From: Tubiluchus corallicola
Taxonomy: Eukaryota > Priapulida > Priapulimorpha > Priapulimorphida > Tubiluchidae
Direction: 5' to 3'
Assembly (NCBI GenBank): GCA_030141605.1
Contig: JAQGDQ010000181.1
Coordinates: 273,124 to 337,123 of the forward strand
Length of the DNA stretch: 64,000 nt
Shown: positions 13,401 through 25,222 of the stretch, one piece after another
How the letters are laid out: each line of letters starts with the position of its first letter
Position numbering within the stretch: the stretch's first letter is position 1
Position numbers and translations under genes: made by a program
The notes under the pieces: model-generated
What the model was told of the DNA's origin: nothing
The model's database searches: none
What the model saw: the letters and a program-made list of their open reading frames with translations, nothing else

Positions 13401-16400
13401 CAAAATGGAAGCGCCCAAGCATGAACTGATCATGACTTAAAAGAGATTTTACCAATTATGCAAACCCTTACAATTTTATTACTAAATCCTGCTAACATCT
13501 TTGATATAAGCCTAACTTTGTAAAAGGCTTGGCATTCTATTAAGTCACTCCACGTATTCTCAGCACTCTACGTGGAATACCTTGTATTTCACTTTTGAAA
13601 ATCACAGATCCCACCAGCAGTAGCAATTGTCACAAATAAAGACACGAGGTATGTCTGCTTGTCTATAAAGAACAACAACAAATCTTCATGACTTTGATAG
13701 CAGCAATTTAATAATCACCGTTAATATTCTTTCAATAATGAAAATGAATGATAAATCAGATAAAACTAGTAAGAACTCGACACAATTTTATATGTGATAA
13801 TAAGTAGAAGATAACATTGTATATCAAACAGAAAGAAAATGCTCATTACTTGTTTGGGTGAACGTCAATATCATTGACAGAAGATGCGTATTCCCTGCGC
13901 ACAATCTCTTTCGCTGTTTCACTTTTGCCCATCACAACCACAGCAGCAGTAGCAGTTGTCACAATAAAGTCACGAGGAACAAACTCAAAACTCTGATGTA
14001 GGCCAAGCATGTCTGTTAGTCTATGAAGTAAAATATACCAAGTGTATAGTAATGAACAATGGCCCACGATCGTTTCACATAATGTTCTGTCGAACCAATG
14101 GATTTGTATGCTTCGATCCTTTACTTTACAGGCAAATTCTTTTAAGTTTAGCATAGATGGCCACTGGAAACCACTTTGAAACTGCTAAACTGATAAATTC
14201 ACAGTGAACATTATTTCAACTTTATGATAAAAATAACATTACACATAGACAAAGTGAACCACTACAATTTGCTAAAAGCAGAGATGAATACGAAGTAACA
14301 GAATATGAAGTGGCACCAGTTTACAATACTCTGTCATGTGGCATCATGAGAAAATACATTTATAGTGTGATTTACTAACATCCTTTTACTGGCATTTTTA
14401 ATTTATTTGCACATATTTGTGTGTTTATACTTTACTAACCATGTATTCTGTACTTTTTGCTGTAATTTTATATTTTAGAAACTGTCGTTTTTTTATGTTT
14501 TCAATGGGCATATGAGCCTCTTGACTTCTACTCATAGTGCATTATAAATAAATAAAGTGCACTCATTATGATGCCCTTAGCAGAGGATGACTTAAAACTA
14601 CTGATATTTATTTATTTAGGTACTTAAATTTAAATGATTACTTTCTTAATGCATCCTTCTAATTTTTTATATTACTTCATATTTTCTTTTTTAAATACAC
14701 ATAGTTTGTTTTTCATAGTCTACTCATAACAAGAGTATTAGCCATAGATGCAAAGCACAATTCTCTAACATAAATGAGAGTACAAAAAGCTTCTGAAAAC
14801 TAACAAAAATCTCTATAGACAAATTAATTTTGCAGCACAGCCAACGGGTTTTGCTTGTGAGTATAGAAGAATTAAGAAAATAATTAAAACAAGAAAATAA
14901 TTAAACTCTCCCTCACGACAAACTTACACTGGTGGCTGATAAGCAGAAAACGAAATCGCCGCTATGGGGCCCAGTTTAATATCCTGATACCTAAAAAAAT
15001 TCAGTACAATTATTAAACTAATACGGTTATATACGTCATAATAAAGGCCCACATTGTTTTCTCATTCTATTACCAAAATTATTAACTACAAAAAATTACC
15101 AAAACAGTCTTCTCAACAAATATACCACTGCACTGGCTGCACTCTTACAAAATTTAATTTTTTTTCAAGTCTAGTTATGGTCAAAAAGCTATTATAAAAG
15201 AACTAAGGCTTCTGAGTTTCTACGGACAGGTACACTACAAAAAAGTAATTACTACACTACTAAAAAAACATTTGAATGTAAAGAAATATCTTACCAGGCT
15301 AGGAGTTTAAATTGCAAGTCGTAGAACTTGATATGGCCATCACTACCACCAATGACAACATAAGAATCGCTGATGCAAAGAACAGGAATACTTGCCTTTT
15401 GCAGATTCAACAGTTTCTTTGCTTTCCAATCTGACACACCCTTTTCAGTAGCTGCTAAATTGGGATATAAGCAAAACAAAAGCATGGGTAAAAAAAACAA
15501 GTAAAATAATGACAGACATTGAATATTTTTTAAGTCCACTACACGAAGCCTTAAACAGTTCTTGCTTGCAGTCCACAGGACATAGTAATTGATGGTGAGA
15601 AACTCTCTAAGCAAATTTTCAGCGAAAAAAAAATTGGTCTTAAGTATAGGAACAGTTGCTTGTAATTACAGCACTTTTTACTGCTTTTACATATGTGTAA
15701 TAATTCTTACAATCTTCATTAAGTCCCCAAACGATGAGGTTGCCATGGCTAGTAGCAGTGAGAGCCGTACCATGATCTGGATGGAATGCAGACTGGGTAA
15801 ATTTACCCACTATCTTACCAAATTGATCGTCAGTTATAGAAGGTGCAGTATATTGTATCTCGGCAGCTTCATCCTAAATAAAAACAGATCTATATTTACA
15901 TGAGTTAGTAATGTTGCATTTAAACACATTTATCCTTGTAGCTGTAGAAGAAGAAACAAATTGGTGATTAACGTTAAAATGTTCCCCTAATTGATTTCCG
16001 TTATTCATGTTATGTTTTATAAATTAAACTTCATTTAGAGATCATATATTATTATTTTAAATCTATTTCATACATTCCAAATTACATAACATTATATAAA
16101 GATTAAAACACACAGCTATACTGTAAAATTACAATAGAAACTAGTAAAATATTTACATACAATTTATATACAAACATATGCACTCATGCACAAGACATAA
16201 ATACATGAGACAGATTATTAAAAAATACAATGCGCAGAGGCATAAAACCAAAAAAAAAGTTATATTTAAAACGATAAAGGATGTTCATCACATAGTGCAA
16301 AACATAGTTTGTATCAATTCTTCCATATAACTGTATTGTGATATGCAGTATAAACATACAATTTATCAAATACATCATTAAGTAGTTCTACCAGTCCATA

Positions 16401-19400
16401 TATAAAAGATCCTGTTATCTTTCTTGTAATAACATCATAGTTAGGAATATTAAAATTTATAAATATTTCACTTTTACTACATCTTCCGAAAAAGTTGAAG
16501 AGCCTACGAAATGCGTTTTGTGAGCCACCGTTAAGAAAGTTGTATTAAAGCTGTATTGGAAAAAGTTGCACCATAGGGAATGCATAAAATTGACATGCAT
16601 ACTTTTTGAACATCATTATTTTCGTACTTACACAACATTTAGAGAACTTAACTAATAAATTATTTGTATTTGCCCTTACATAAAGACCTTTTAATTGCAC
16701 TTTCACAGCCTCATCAGCACATAAATCAGAACTGAATACATAATGTAAATAATCGTAAGAATTACAATATTCAAAAGGAGAACCATTAAGCCAAAATGTG
16801 GGCCAAATCCAGGGTTTGCAGAATTTACCATTTATAAGCATGCATTTCGTCTTGGTACAACCTGAACATGATAACACGAGAATTAGAAAAAATTGCAAAG
16901 CAGCGATTAGTAATTGCAGAACAGCACCACATGGTGTAAGGAGTACCATTGCATCAGCATAAAATAAATGATTTGTACTGAGATTACCAATCTCACAGTC
17001 ACTATCCAAATGCATAAACTTAGAACTGAGGTCGTCTACATATACACTAAATAACTAGGAGACAGCAACACTATTTGTTACAGTAAAAACTTCTGACAGT
17101 TTATTAACCCAAACCACCTGAACAGTTTGGTTTAGATACCAGTTTTGGAGAAAACGTAATAGCAACCGTGGCATTCCACGCTGCACGAGTTTGCCGAGGT
17201 CACATGTCCTCAGACTAATAGTAGAGTATTCATTATTAGCATTGTAGTATTACTAAGTAGAAAAATAAAAATCACTATTGTGGAAGGATATAAGACATAT
17301 AAGATATACAACCTGCTTTAGTTATATTAAACACCACTATAGGGGCTTGTCACCTATGAGAAATATGGTTTTCCATCCACACATGCAGACACATTATAGC
17401 ACCAAAATTTATATATTTTAAACTCCAAGGTAGTATGATTATAAACTGTATCATAATACTCTACTAGCAGTATTAAAGTGACAAGAAAAGAAAAGAAGGA
17501 ACGGAATAGGAAAGCAATGACAATGAAAGTAGCAACTAACAAACAAAATAGCATTAACAAATTTATCTAGACTTCAATGCAAACGCACCCAAGTGTAGAA
17601 TACAGCTGTAGAGTCGCTGTTTGTTACAAATCGAGTAAAATCCTCAGGATGGAACAGTAAAAATGTCTAAAAAAAAATAAAAAGTACATATATATATCAA
17701 ATTATCCACAATCAAAAAGTCACCATTTAATACAATTGCATTTATGTATTACGTTATATTACTGGCAAAGAAATGATGAAAACAAATGAAACAGTGTACA
17801 GAAAGCAGATTATAAGCAAATATTATAAACCCTGTGCAATTCATATTTAAGCCTCCAGGCCTCTATCAAAAGTGCAAAAAATGCATGATAAAAAGACAGT
17901 TCTATTCAGTTTGTAGAATCAATTGTATTTTATACGGTGCAACTAAGTTTTTTGCGATAAAATTTGCTAATCATTATTAAAACCTCAGTCTCTTCGCCTT
18001 ACCCCAGCAAATCAAACCTATGCAATGCACTAAGTCTTAAAAACACTACAGACAATACCTGCAAACCATACTCTGACGGCAATTCTGTAGTAGCTGCCGG
18101 CTGACTGTTATCCCCTGTCCAGTCCCAAATAGCCACTACTTGCGGAAGCGATGCACTAAGTGTCGCCAGGTATTTGCTATTTGAAGTCAATGACATGGAA
18201 CCAGTTCCTATGGAACCATGTGGTTCAGGTAAAGATGTCACTGCTGCACTAGTTGTAATAAATAATAATTGCTGTAAGATATAATTTATTCTTTTAAGAA
18301 TATAATTCAATTATATAAATATTTTTACTTAGTTGTTTACTTTTATTATTTATTGCTTTTACAGATAGTTTCTAAGCTTGATAGATATTTTATTTGAAAA
18401 GTGTTCACTTCCATCATCAATACGGAATTAGCGGCAATGATAGTGCCAAATTTCTGTACAACAGCATATTTGAATGGCAACACTTAAGGAGAGCGAAAAG
18501 GAATCTTTTTTTGACTAATCATGTGATTCATTCATTTACACTTCCCGTCCAGAGACAGGCACTGCTTATACTTTGGACTCACATAAAGGCTGATTGTAAC
18601 GAAGCTATATAGTAAGTGTTTTTCACAGGTTTATCATTGTTACACTGTTGCAGGAACTACAAAATGAATTAAGCTGCAACTTCTTGCAAGAATATATAGT
18701 TTATAATGTAAATGTAGCATAGTAGTATGGGTGTATAAATGAAAATTTGTACTAAGAAACTTTCAAAAAGTACTTTTTGAAAAATAAACTTATATTCTTA
18801 TGTGCTGCACATAAATTCTTCACGAAAGGTTCTGTAAGCGTCACTCTCTATACATTTTCTCACAGGCAAAACAACCAACTTACCAAATATTATTGATGCA
18901 GACATAACTGAAACATAATAATCAATGTATTGAACTGCACATACCCAGTATATGTGTTCCACACAATGATAGACGATTCTTTTCCAGCATCTGCAGTTAC
19001 TAACCATCTCTTGTCAGAACTGATACATGTACAGACAATGTTGTGCCTCTATAAAACAAAAATGTTAAACTGATATCAGTTGGCTTGTCTTCACATTTGC
19101 TAGTCAAATTAGTTTCTAATATCATTTAGTATAAATGTACTTACATGCCCTTGTAGCAAAATTTGGTTATTATCAGCATAGGCAAATATAACAGCCGTGT
19201 TTGACGAAACATAGGCAACTGCATTGCCGTCAGTTTCCGTGGCGAGAGTGAAAACTGGAATTCGTGCATTTAGTCCAAATACCCATTGCAAACTCTGAAA
19301 AACGTCGCACAATTATTTTCCAAAATCAATAATATTAATCACTGTTTATCCTAGAAAAAGGAATAGGAGGTTCTCAAAACTTTCGAAATCTAACAGACAG

Positions 19401-21129
19401 TGGGCAAATTTTGTGGCTTGTTCTTATCGGTAATCTTTGGAAGTTTCCCAGACCTCATCATTAAAAACTAGGATGATATGATATACTATAAGAAAAAGAT
19501 TACAGTACTGAACCGGACACTAGCTATTGTAGCCTAAAGAGATCTATGCAACTAAATTTCCTTAGAAGTATTAATTCTTAAATAAAAACAATAAAATAGA
19601 AATTTATTGCAGCGGAGCGAACAAGGCACCTGAAACAGTATGTAATTAATTGGCTGACTAACTAAGGCAAATAGTTAACAATTAACAACGTGGTGCTTTC
19701 ACTTTATTGAAGGATATTCCTTTTATTCATGGCAACATCATCTTATTAAAATGGAAGACACGTAATGTGGTGTTGTGTTGTTGTGTTGTGGTATGGTGTG
19801 GGTGGTATGGTGTAGCATTGTGGTGTGACGTGGGAGGTATCGTGTGGTGTGGGTGGTGTATTATGAGTGGGGTGGTGGATGGTTGTGTGGTGTGGTGTGG
19901 GTTGTTGTTGTGAGTTTATGCGCAAAATTCTTTTGCGGGGTTTGGCTAATTATTTTTATTATTATTATTATTGATTTAAAATTCTACTATAAACACCTAA
20001 TTGTTGTGGAAAATTTCAGAAGCTTCACCAATAAAAAGTTGAGCTAACAGAAAACAACTTTAGTGAAAAAAATACAAAATTGATCGACATTGATCGACAA
20101 GGTGAAATCACTTACAAAAATTGATTCTGAGACCTCCTCACCCGTCTCCACTGAAACGCTTTCAGATGGAATTTTGTCTGGTAATGGTGGAGGACTCGGA
20201 ATTTTAAATTCCTTGTCGTAGATATACGAACTACTACTTGATAGTGACGCGGAGGTGCTACCTATCTGATTTGCACCAAGTAAAGAATCCTGAGGAAGTA
20301 GCGAAGATGATGTTGATGATCTTGTTTGTGATGCAAAACTTGTGGCAGATCTTCCGAATTTTGTTCTTGATGAAGAACTACTTTTCCTTGATTCGGATAC
20401 TGTGAACTCTACCTCCATTGCTTCGGCTACAGAAACAGTCGTTTCATCTGCTTGTCTAGCTTGAGAAGGTACGTCAGTCGTTTCATCTGCTTGTCTAGCT
20501 TCAGAAGGTACGTCAGTCGTTTCATCTGCTTGTCTAGCTTCAGAAGGTACATCAGTCATTTCATCTGCTTGTCTAGGTTCAGAGGGTGCATCAGTCATTT
20601 TATCTGCTTGTCTAGCTTCAGCGGTTAAGGTGATACCACATTCTGGATCAAACTTAACTTCTTTCTTAGTGTCACTAGCATTATCTTTTGCTCGTGGTAA
20701 CTCAGAAGCAGAACCAGCATCCAGAGTTGTTAGTTCGTCATCTCTTTCTCTTGCTCCTGTAGGTACAGCTTGTTGTTCTAAAGTAGAGAACAAAGCAACC
20801 TCAGCTTGCTTTTTCTCTGATTCTGGATTACTTATTTGATTTTCTGTTTCTTGGTCATCACTAATTGTCTTTGCCATTGCCAAGCTAGATTCAGCACCTG
20901 TTTGTTTGCTCGCTTCTTCTGCTGTTGCAGCAGATTCCAATATTTCATTTGCAACTGGCATAGAGTCCTGGTCACCTTGGCTGCTATGTAAGCCTTCTCT
21001 CTCAGGTACAGGTTCGCCAGGAGGCTCAGTTGAATGTTGAACTTCTTTGTCATGTATGCCCTCAGTTTCAGAATCATGGACTGACGTACATGATCTCTTC
21101 TCTCCGACTTCTGGTGCCTCATCTGACAT
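1446..21129 (-). CDS. CFAP251: CFAP251 (WDR66), cilia- and flagella-associated WD-repeat protein, 3' end off window
   Basis: Exons, read on the minus strand: 21129-20116, 19294-19145, 19048-18945, 18248-18059, 17666-17589, 15873-15711, 15454-15295, 14990-14928, 14020-13850, 12406-12267, 11670-11531, 9874-9701, 8562-8419, 7487-7405, 6069-5928, 5799-5708, 4269-4141, 1551-1446. All have AG/GT borders and the phases close without a stop, giving 1081 residues. Residues 1-338 are an acidic, Ser/Thr-rich disordered head. After it come the WD40 propellers, beginning [14 protein letters not shown]. Marker stretches that match animal WDR66 are [43 protein letters not shown], and the C-terminal [10 protein letters not shown] and [18 protein letters not shown]. 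The family sits in the calmodulin- and spoke-associated complex at the base of radial spoke 3 in motile cilia, and human mutations cause sperm flagellar defects. The terminal EF-hand-like exons are not in 1-1445 as far as I can see, so they should lie left of the window. The identification is firm; single splice sites could be off by a few bases. Confidence 0.95.
1605..1760. repeat. Degenerate low-complexity tract of TACAGTGCAGT-like units
   Basis: The tract repeats words such as TACAGTGCAGTG, TGCAGTACAT and ATGCAGTG irregularly. It lies just upstream of exon 18 in CFAP251 intron 17 and has no recognised function. Confidence 0.6.
1960..3105. repeat. Left arm of a long inverted repeat flanking CFAP251 exon 17
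   Basis: Read as reverse complement, 4583-5660 matches this stretch almost throughout with small gaps. Shared landmarks are GGTACATTCGGGACATTT, TAGCTACAGCTGCGTCTAAT (left version), ACATGATCAGTTAATATAGA, TGTCCCGAATGC and TTTGACGT near the inner end. It lies in CFAP251 intron 17. It has no long open frame and looks like a copy of a mobile or duplicated element. Confidence 0.85.
3405..3540 (+). repeat. Degenerate telomere-like CCCTAA array, copy 1
   Basis: CTAACCCTAACC and variants run over about 90 bp, followed by a flank close to CACTTCACGAACTGATTTCT and GTCTGTGG. The same array plus flank recurs at 45565-45665, so this is a dispersed repeat unit and not a simple interstitial telomere remnant. 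It lies in the spacer of the long inverted repeat. Confidence 0.75.
4035..4085 (+). repeat. GAT/GAC trinucleotide tract
   Basis: Imperfect (GAT)n/(GAC)n lies just downstream (on the minus strand) of CFAP251 exon 17. A weaker relative is at 4517-4590, on the other side of the exon. Both are non-coding. Confidence 0.7.
4583..5660. repeat. Right arm of the long inverted repeat flanking CFAP251 exon 17
   Basis: This is the inverted partner of 1960-3105 and lies in CFAP251 intron 16. Its outer end is about 50 bp from exon 16. The spacer between the arms (3106-4582) holds exon 17 and a telomere-like degenerate array. Divergence between the arms looks like tens of percent with indels, so the pair is not recent. 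Confidence 0.85.
6070..7404. other. CFAP251 intron 14
   Basis: 1.3 kb of AT-rich sequence between exons 14 and 15. I see no coding or repeat signal beyond short A/T runs. Confidence 0.6.
9875..11530. other. CFAP251 intron 11
   Basis: 1.65 kb without recognisable coding sequence. Near 10500-10620 there are repeated TTCACT / AATTCAGCAATTC words, and short chance open frames occur on both strands at 10627-10906. Confidence 0.5.
13606..13676 (-). pseudogene. Decayed partial copy of CFAP251 exon 9
   Basis: On the minus strand the tract runs from an acceptor-like TTCTTTATAG, through ACAAGCAGACAT, then CCTCGTGTCTTTATTTGTGA and CAATTGCTACTGCTG. Exon 9 itself (14020 downward) runs from TTCATAG through ACTAACAGACAT and on to CCTCGTGACTTTATTGTGA and CAACTGCTACTGCTG. 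The copy lacks about 35 bp in the middle, has an extra T that breaks the frame, and loses likeness after about 70 bp. It lies about 180 bp downstream of the true exon, in intron 9. Confidence 0.7.
16545..17225 (-). mobile_element. LINE reverse-transcriptase relic in CFAP251 intron 5
   Basis: Minus-strand reading gives [19 protein letters not shown], then YVDDLS and [10 protein letters not shown] (the YADD catalytic box decayed to YADA), then [12 protein letters not shown] and [14 protein letters not shown]. These follow the order of the palm and thumb of non-LTR retrotransposon RTs. A stop interrupts the frame near 17050, upstream of YVDDLS. It has the same orientation as the host gene, is fully intronic and is dead. 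Confidence 0.8.
19765..19915 (+). repeat. GT-rich low-complexity tract (GTGGTGTGG)n
   Basis: The plus strand consists almost only of G and T, with words GTGGTGTGG and GGTATGGTGTG. It lies in CFAP251 intron 1, so the transcribed strand carries the CA-rich complement. Open frames across it are composition artefacts. Confidence 0.8.
20116..21129 (-). other. CFAP251: CFAP251 first coding exon (disordered N-terminal head)
   Basis: This 1014-bp exon codes residues 1-338 and opens at an ATG in the context AGCAATGT. It is rich in Glu, Ser, Thr and Asp, holds the 13-residue repeats, then poly-Ser tracts ([25 protein letters not shown]) and a proline patch (IPSPPPLP). The donor GTAAGT follows EEVSESIF in phase 0. 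Mammalian WDR66 also begins with a long acidic low-complexity head, although of different sequence. No upstream non-coding exon can be seen. Confidence 0.85.
20437..20622 (-). repeat. 39-bp coding minisatellite in CFAP251 exon 1
   Basis: About five head-to-tail copies of a 39-bp unit encode [13 protein letters not shown] and close variants (EMTDVP, KMTDAP, SQARQ). The units toward the middle are nearly identical at the DNA level, which suggests recent expansion or homogenisation. They lie in the disordered head, where length change should be tolerated because 39 is a multiple of three. Confidence 0.9.
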
Positions 21130-23284
21130 TGCTAGTTTCTTGCCAGTTTCTTCTTTCTTAGATATAATTAATTAATCATGGAAACAAGTATGGTTTCATC
21201 CTTAGTTAAGGTTTATATGTAACTTGAGTCCAGTTTTCGGACACTGCAAGAAAAAAGTGGTGCATACTGAATCTGATCTTTTAAGAATAAATTAAACGTG
21301 TACATTTAAATTAATATGTATTTATGTATTTACAAAGTTTACCTATATTATGTATATTATATTATTTATTACAAGAAATGTAGTTACTTGCAAGACAAAA
21401 ATTAATAAGACTTGGCTCATATGGAAAAACTTAGGACATTTAATCCTAACATTAGCATTTGTTGTGATGGCTCTACTTTTTTTCTGATAACATTTCCTTG
21501 CAACACTATAGACCATTACCAACATCACGTCTCCATCATTTTTGAACTTCGTTCTTTATGTAGGTTATTTTCTCAAAAAATTTCAAGTCCAGCATCAATA
21601 ACATATTTTTAAAAATGTCATGTAGATTTTTAACACTAGCAATTTCTGTTTAGCAGATTTTTCTGTTTAATGCTCCTGAGAAATATTTCTAGTGTTGTTT
21701 TTTCTGAAAACGTACACTCGTATCTCAGTTTGCAGGGCCTCGCTTTTAGAGATATCAAAAAAATTGGACAAAACCTGGAACGTTAAAAGTCCTGCATACT
21801 ACTACCACAGTCCGTTGCTTCATGAGCTGACCGCTAGTTGGTGGGCCATCACTTTGTTTACATCATTATATCAGTGCAACCAAGCAGCATGTAATGACAC
21901 GTGTGTAACTTGTATGTCAGGAGGGGCCTGTACTAGACATTTTTGAGACAATTAGGCGATTGATTCTACATTATCGTGAGTCTAATACACAATGCCTACT
22001 GTATTAGCTTAGTATCGGTAAACACGGACAATCCGCAAATTCCAACCGATGTCTCCCCGCTTTTGTGTGGCAAACCGAGATATGAATGTAAATGCAAATG
22101 ACGTGAACAAGCAATAATTAACCCAGCTATGTAAAAAGAAAGACTTTTAACACAGGAATTCCTTCTCTACTAGTAAACTGCTGGTAATTAGCAAGTGTGT
22201 AGCCATGATCATCGCTGTCTGCCTCTGACTGCTTAGTACTAGTAGGGCAAATTACCATTACCATATGGTTTCTGCTGACAGGGCTTCTTCACAGAATGCA
22301 AGTACAGTAAATAAAATTTCGGCATTTAAATGTTGAGAAAAATCGTCACTGAAGACAAGGCATCTTTACGCGAGGTGTCGTTAAACCAGTACTTACCATA
22401 TGTGCAGCGCAAATACTACCAATAGGCAATAGTCAAACACTCAAACAGAATAAAAAATCAGAATAAAAAACAAAATAAAAAATGTTTATTGCATAAACAT
22501 TTATAACAACTGCTTTTTAAATTTTGCATTTTTCCACTAAATGCGAGAAGAAATACTGCCTGCGTTAAAACTTTCCTTAGCCTTAGGAGATTTATTCTAA
22601 TTTCTATGAAACGTGTCAATCTACTTTTCTTGAAAATACCTTATCCAAAGAAATCGTTAAACTCCATGTTTCACTATTGTACATTAATATGCTGGTAGCG
22701 TATGCATTAAATAACACGTTAACACTTAATTTCTTATTAGTTAATACACTTTTGCGCTAAAGAAAAGCATGCATTTCATTACCATTTCCACGAAGCCACG
22801 ACATTCTCAGCGCTTTACGCGTTTCCATGGGAGCCAATGCCTTATCATGTGCTGCCATCGCACGGCCACAATATTCAATATTAGATTCGACTCTATGTTT
22901 CAGTTAGATTACTGAAAATAATTACCATGCGTTTTATTCCCGTTACCGTTACTAGTTAGCAACTTTGTGCATTGCGAAAAGCAATTATAATCGCAATTTT
23001 AAAAATTGAACATGCCAAGACAATAGTTAAAAGCCAAGTCCTCTAGGTGGAATATGCTTGCACTTTGCAGTGTCACAAACAAATACTCAACATTATTAAT
23101 AAAGTATCGATTCACAGTTCAGTTGTGAATTAATAAACATTGTCAGATGGACAGGTAGTCAGCTCGTTGTTTCTGCCGTGCCCAATGAATGGAATGTCAA
23201 ATAGGCATAAAATAAATGTCACCATGCGAGACATGTAACTTAACAAACCATTTATAACCATTATTATTTTGGCTAAATTTCCAG

Positions 23285-23640
23285 TTCGACAGCTCTTCTC
23301 TTTCTTGCTTACATTTCTATTTCAAACTATTCTGGCAACTCTTTTGCTATTTTGTGGCTCTTCTGGTTCAATCAGATTTTGAAAATTTACTTCTCTGGTT
23401 GGTAGCGCATTTCTTATCACCATACATTTGAATAGGTGACCTGTCATATTTTCTTCTTTACCACATAGCGGACACCATGGATATTCTTTCAAGTTACTCT
23501 AAAATTACATTTTAGTGCTAGCATATTAAGCTTCATTTCTAATACCCTTTTTTGCTCTTCTGGTATTAACTCAGTTATATAATGCTTGAACGGCTTTATC
23601 ATACTCATAGGTTAAGAGCCTTAACTTAGTTCTTGAGTAT
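23285..23640 (-). mobile_element. LINE 3' end relic with zinc-knuckle
   Basis: The minus-strand reading contains LKEYPWCPLCGKEENMTGHL then FKCMVIRNALPTREV, with Cys-X2-Cys, His and Cys spaced as in the C-terminal zinc knuckle of some non-LTR retrotransposons. Downstream comes QNLIEPEEPQNSKRVARIV, then a stop where a Trp codon is expected. Frame breaks upstream show that it is inactive. Confidence 0.65.
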
Positions 23641-23919
23641 ATCTCGTGATGTGCAGCATAGATGATAGTTGTGGTGGAACGCCTCCAGTTAGCTTAATAT
23701 CAATGCTATCATCATAATAGTTCTGTAAACATTGAACTAACAGAGATCACTTAGCCACATGTGTGTAAACATACTTTTTAAGAGACTTTTCCTAGAGGTC
23801 GGTCACTAGGTACCCACCCATTAATAAACTAGGCTTGACTTAATTTCAGTTGCTAGGAACTTGACAACTCAACTGTTCTTATAATGCTTAACAGTAGGGG
23901 CTGAATTATTCGAATTTAT

Positions 23920-23990
23920 AATGTTAGGTTCGAATCGAATTCAAACTAAAAAACCCGTTCAAATCGAATTCGAACGTTCGAACTTGAATC
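23920..23990. repeat. TTCGAA-rich palindromic stretch
   Basis: Repeated GTTCGAATCGAATTC, AAATCGAATTCGAAC and GTTCGAACTTG words form overlapping palindromes about 340-410 bp upstream of the COPE start. It is probably the core of a small inverted-repeat element. A regulatory role cannot be shown. Confidence 0.5.
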
Positions 23991-24328
23991 TTAGAGGCTG
24001 ACCCGTAGTGTCCATATGTGCGATGTCATCTACATGTATGTTAATTACTCTTGCATTAAATCTTATTGTTAAGTTAGATTAATTTTGGCCGTTATTGCAC
24101 TACACATTCTTGGACACCGTACAATCCTTGGCGCACTATTACATCCAGCTCTAACCGGCTAGTTTTTTATACTGCTGTTTCTATTACCGACCAACCTTTA
24201 ATGCTTGTTCGTTTCACAAGTCTTTCTTGTTTTACCATTCAGCTCAATAAATCTGAAATGAATTAAACTAACACGCGCCTGCGCTTTTTAGACAAGAATT
24301 CATTCTTCAAGTGTTGCAACGTGTCAAA

Positions 24329-25222
24329 ATGTCAACTGGTGGAAGTGAACAGCTTTTTGAGATAAAAAATTCTTTCTTTATTGGTAATTTTCAGCATTGT
24401 ATTAATGAAGCTCAAAAATTAAAATCATCAGATCCGTTAGTTCGCGCCGAAAGAGATGTTTACTTGTATAGAGCATATGTTGCACAGAGAAAATATGCTG
24501 TCGTGTTGGATGAAATTCACGCTAGTTCGGCTGCTGAGTTACAGGGCATTAGATTGTTTGCAAACTACTTAGCAAATGAAGCTCAAAGAGAGACCATATT
24601 AAAAGATTTAGAAAATCAGATGAGCAAAAGTTTAGATGTGACGAACAGCACTTTTCTTCTTATGGCTGCTTCCATTTACTACCACGAACACAACTTTGAA
24701 GCAGCATTACGCACCTTGCATCAGTCGGAAGCACTTGAGTGTATTGCCCTCACTATTCAAATTCTTCTCAAAATGAACCGACCAGATCTGGCAAAGAAGG
24801 AATTAAAAAGAATGCAGGATACTGATGATGATGCTACCTTGACACAGTTGTCACTTGCATGGTTTAATTTAACAGTTGGAGGTGAAAAGCTACAGGATGC
24901 TTTTTACATATTCCAAGAAATGTGTGATAAATACAGCTGCACTCCTCTTCTTCTAAACGGACAAGCTACATGTCTAATTCTGCAAGGAAAAGTGCAGGAT
25001 GCAGAAGGATTGCTCCAAGAGGCTCTGGATAAGGACAGTAATAATCCAGAAACTTTGATCAATATGATTGTGGTTTCACAGCACTTAGGAAAACCATTGG
25101 AAGTTAGCAGTCGATATATTAGCCAGCTAAAAGACGGACATGGTAATCATCCTTTTGTGCGAGATTATACAACAAGAGAGCGTGACTTTGATAGACTTGC
25201 AGCTCAGTATGCTCCTGCATAG
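24329..25222 (+). CDS. COPE: COPE, coatomer subunit epsilon (single exon)
   Basis: 297 residues, close to the 308 of the human protein, in one uninterrupted frame. It matches epsilon-COP end to end: [114 protein letters not shown] and [10 protein letters not shown] at the end. Epsilon-COP is a TPR-like alpha-solenoid that binds alpha-COP in the COPI coat and works in retrograde Golgi-to-ER traffic. I chose the ATG at 24329 (AAAATGT, A at -3); the frame is open further upstream but without an ATG. An AATAAA at 25575 could end the mRNA. The lack of introns is unusual next to intron-rich neighbours, but no decay is visible. Confidence 0.97.
   Translation: MSTGGSEQLFEIKNSFFIGNFQHCINEAQKLKSSDPLVRAERDVYLYRAYVAQRKYAVVLDEIHASSAAELQGIRLFANYLANEAQRETILKDLENQMSKSLDVTNSTFLLMAASIYYHEHNFEAALRTLHQSEALECIALTIQILLKMNRPDLAKKELKRMQDTDDDATLTQLSLAWFNLTVGGEKLQDAFYIFQEMCDKYSCTPLLLNGQATCLILQGKVQDAEGLLQEALDKDSNNPETLINMIVVSQHLGKPLEVSSRYISQLKDGHGNHPFVRDYTTRERDFDRLAAQYAPA

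Larger units (their letters stand above)
21130..24328. other. Divergent intergenic region between CFAP251 and COPE
   Basis: 3.2 kb separate two genes transcribed away from each other, so both promoters should be inside. I see no clear TATA box or CpG island. It holds a LINE 3' relic (23285-23640), a TTCGAA-rich palindromic stretch (23920-23990), and an acceptor-like CGCTTTTTAG at 24282-24291 just before the COPE start. Confidence 0.5.

Noticed and set aside
19707-20047. Plus-strand Val/Trp/Cys-rich frames
   Set aside because: Artefact of the GT-rich tract; the region is an intron of CFAP251 on the other strand.
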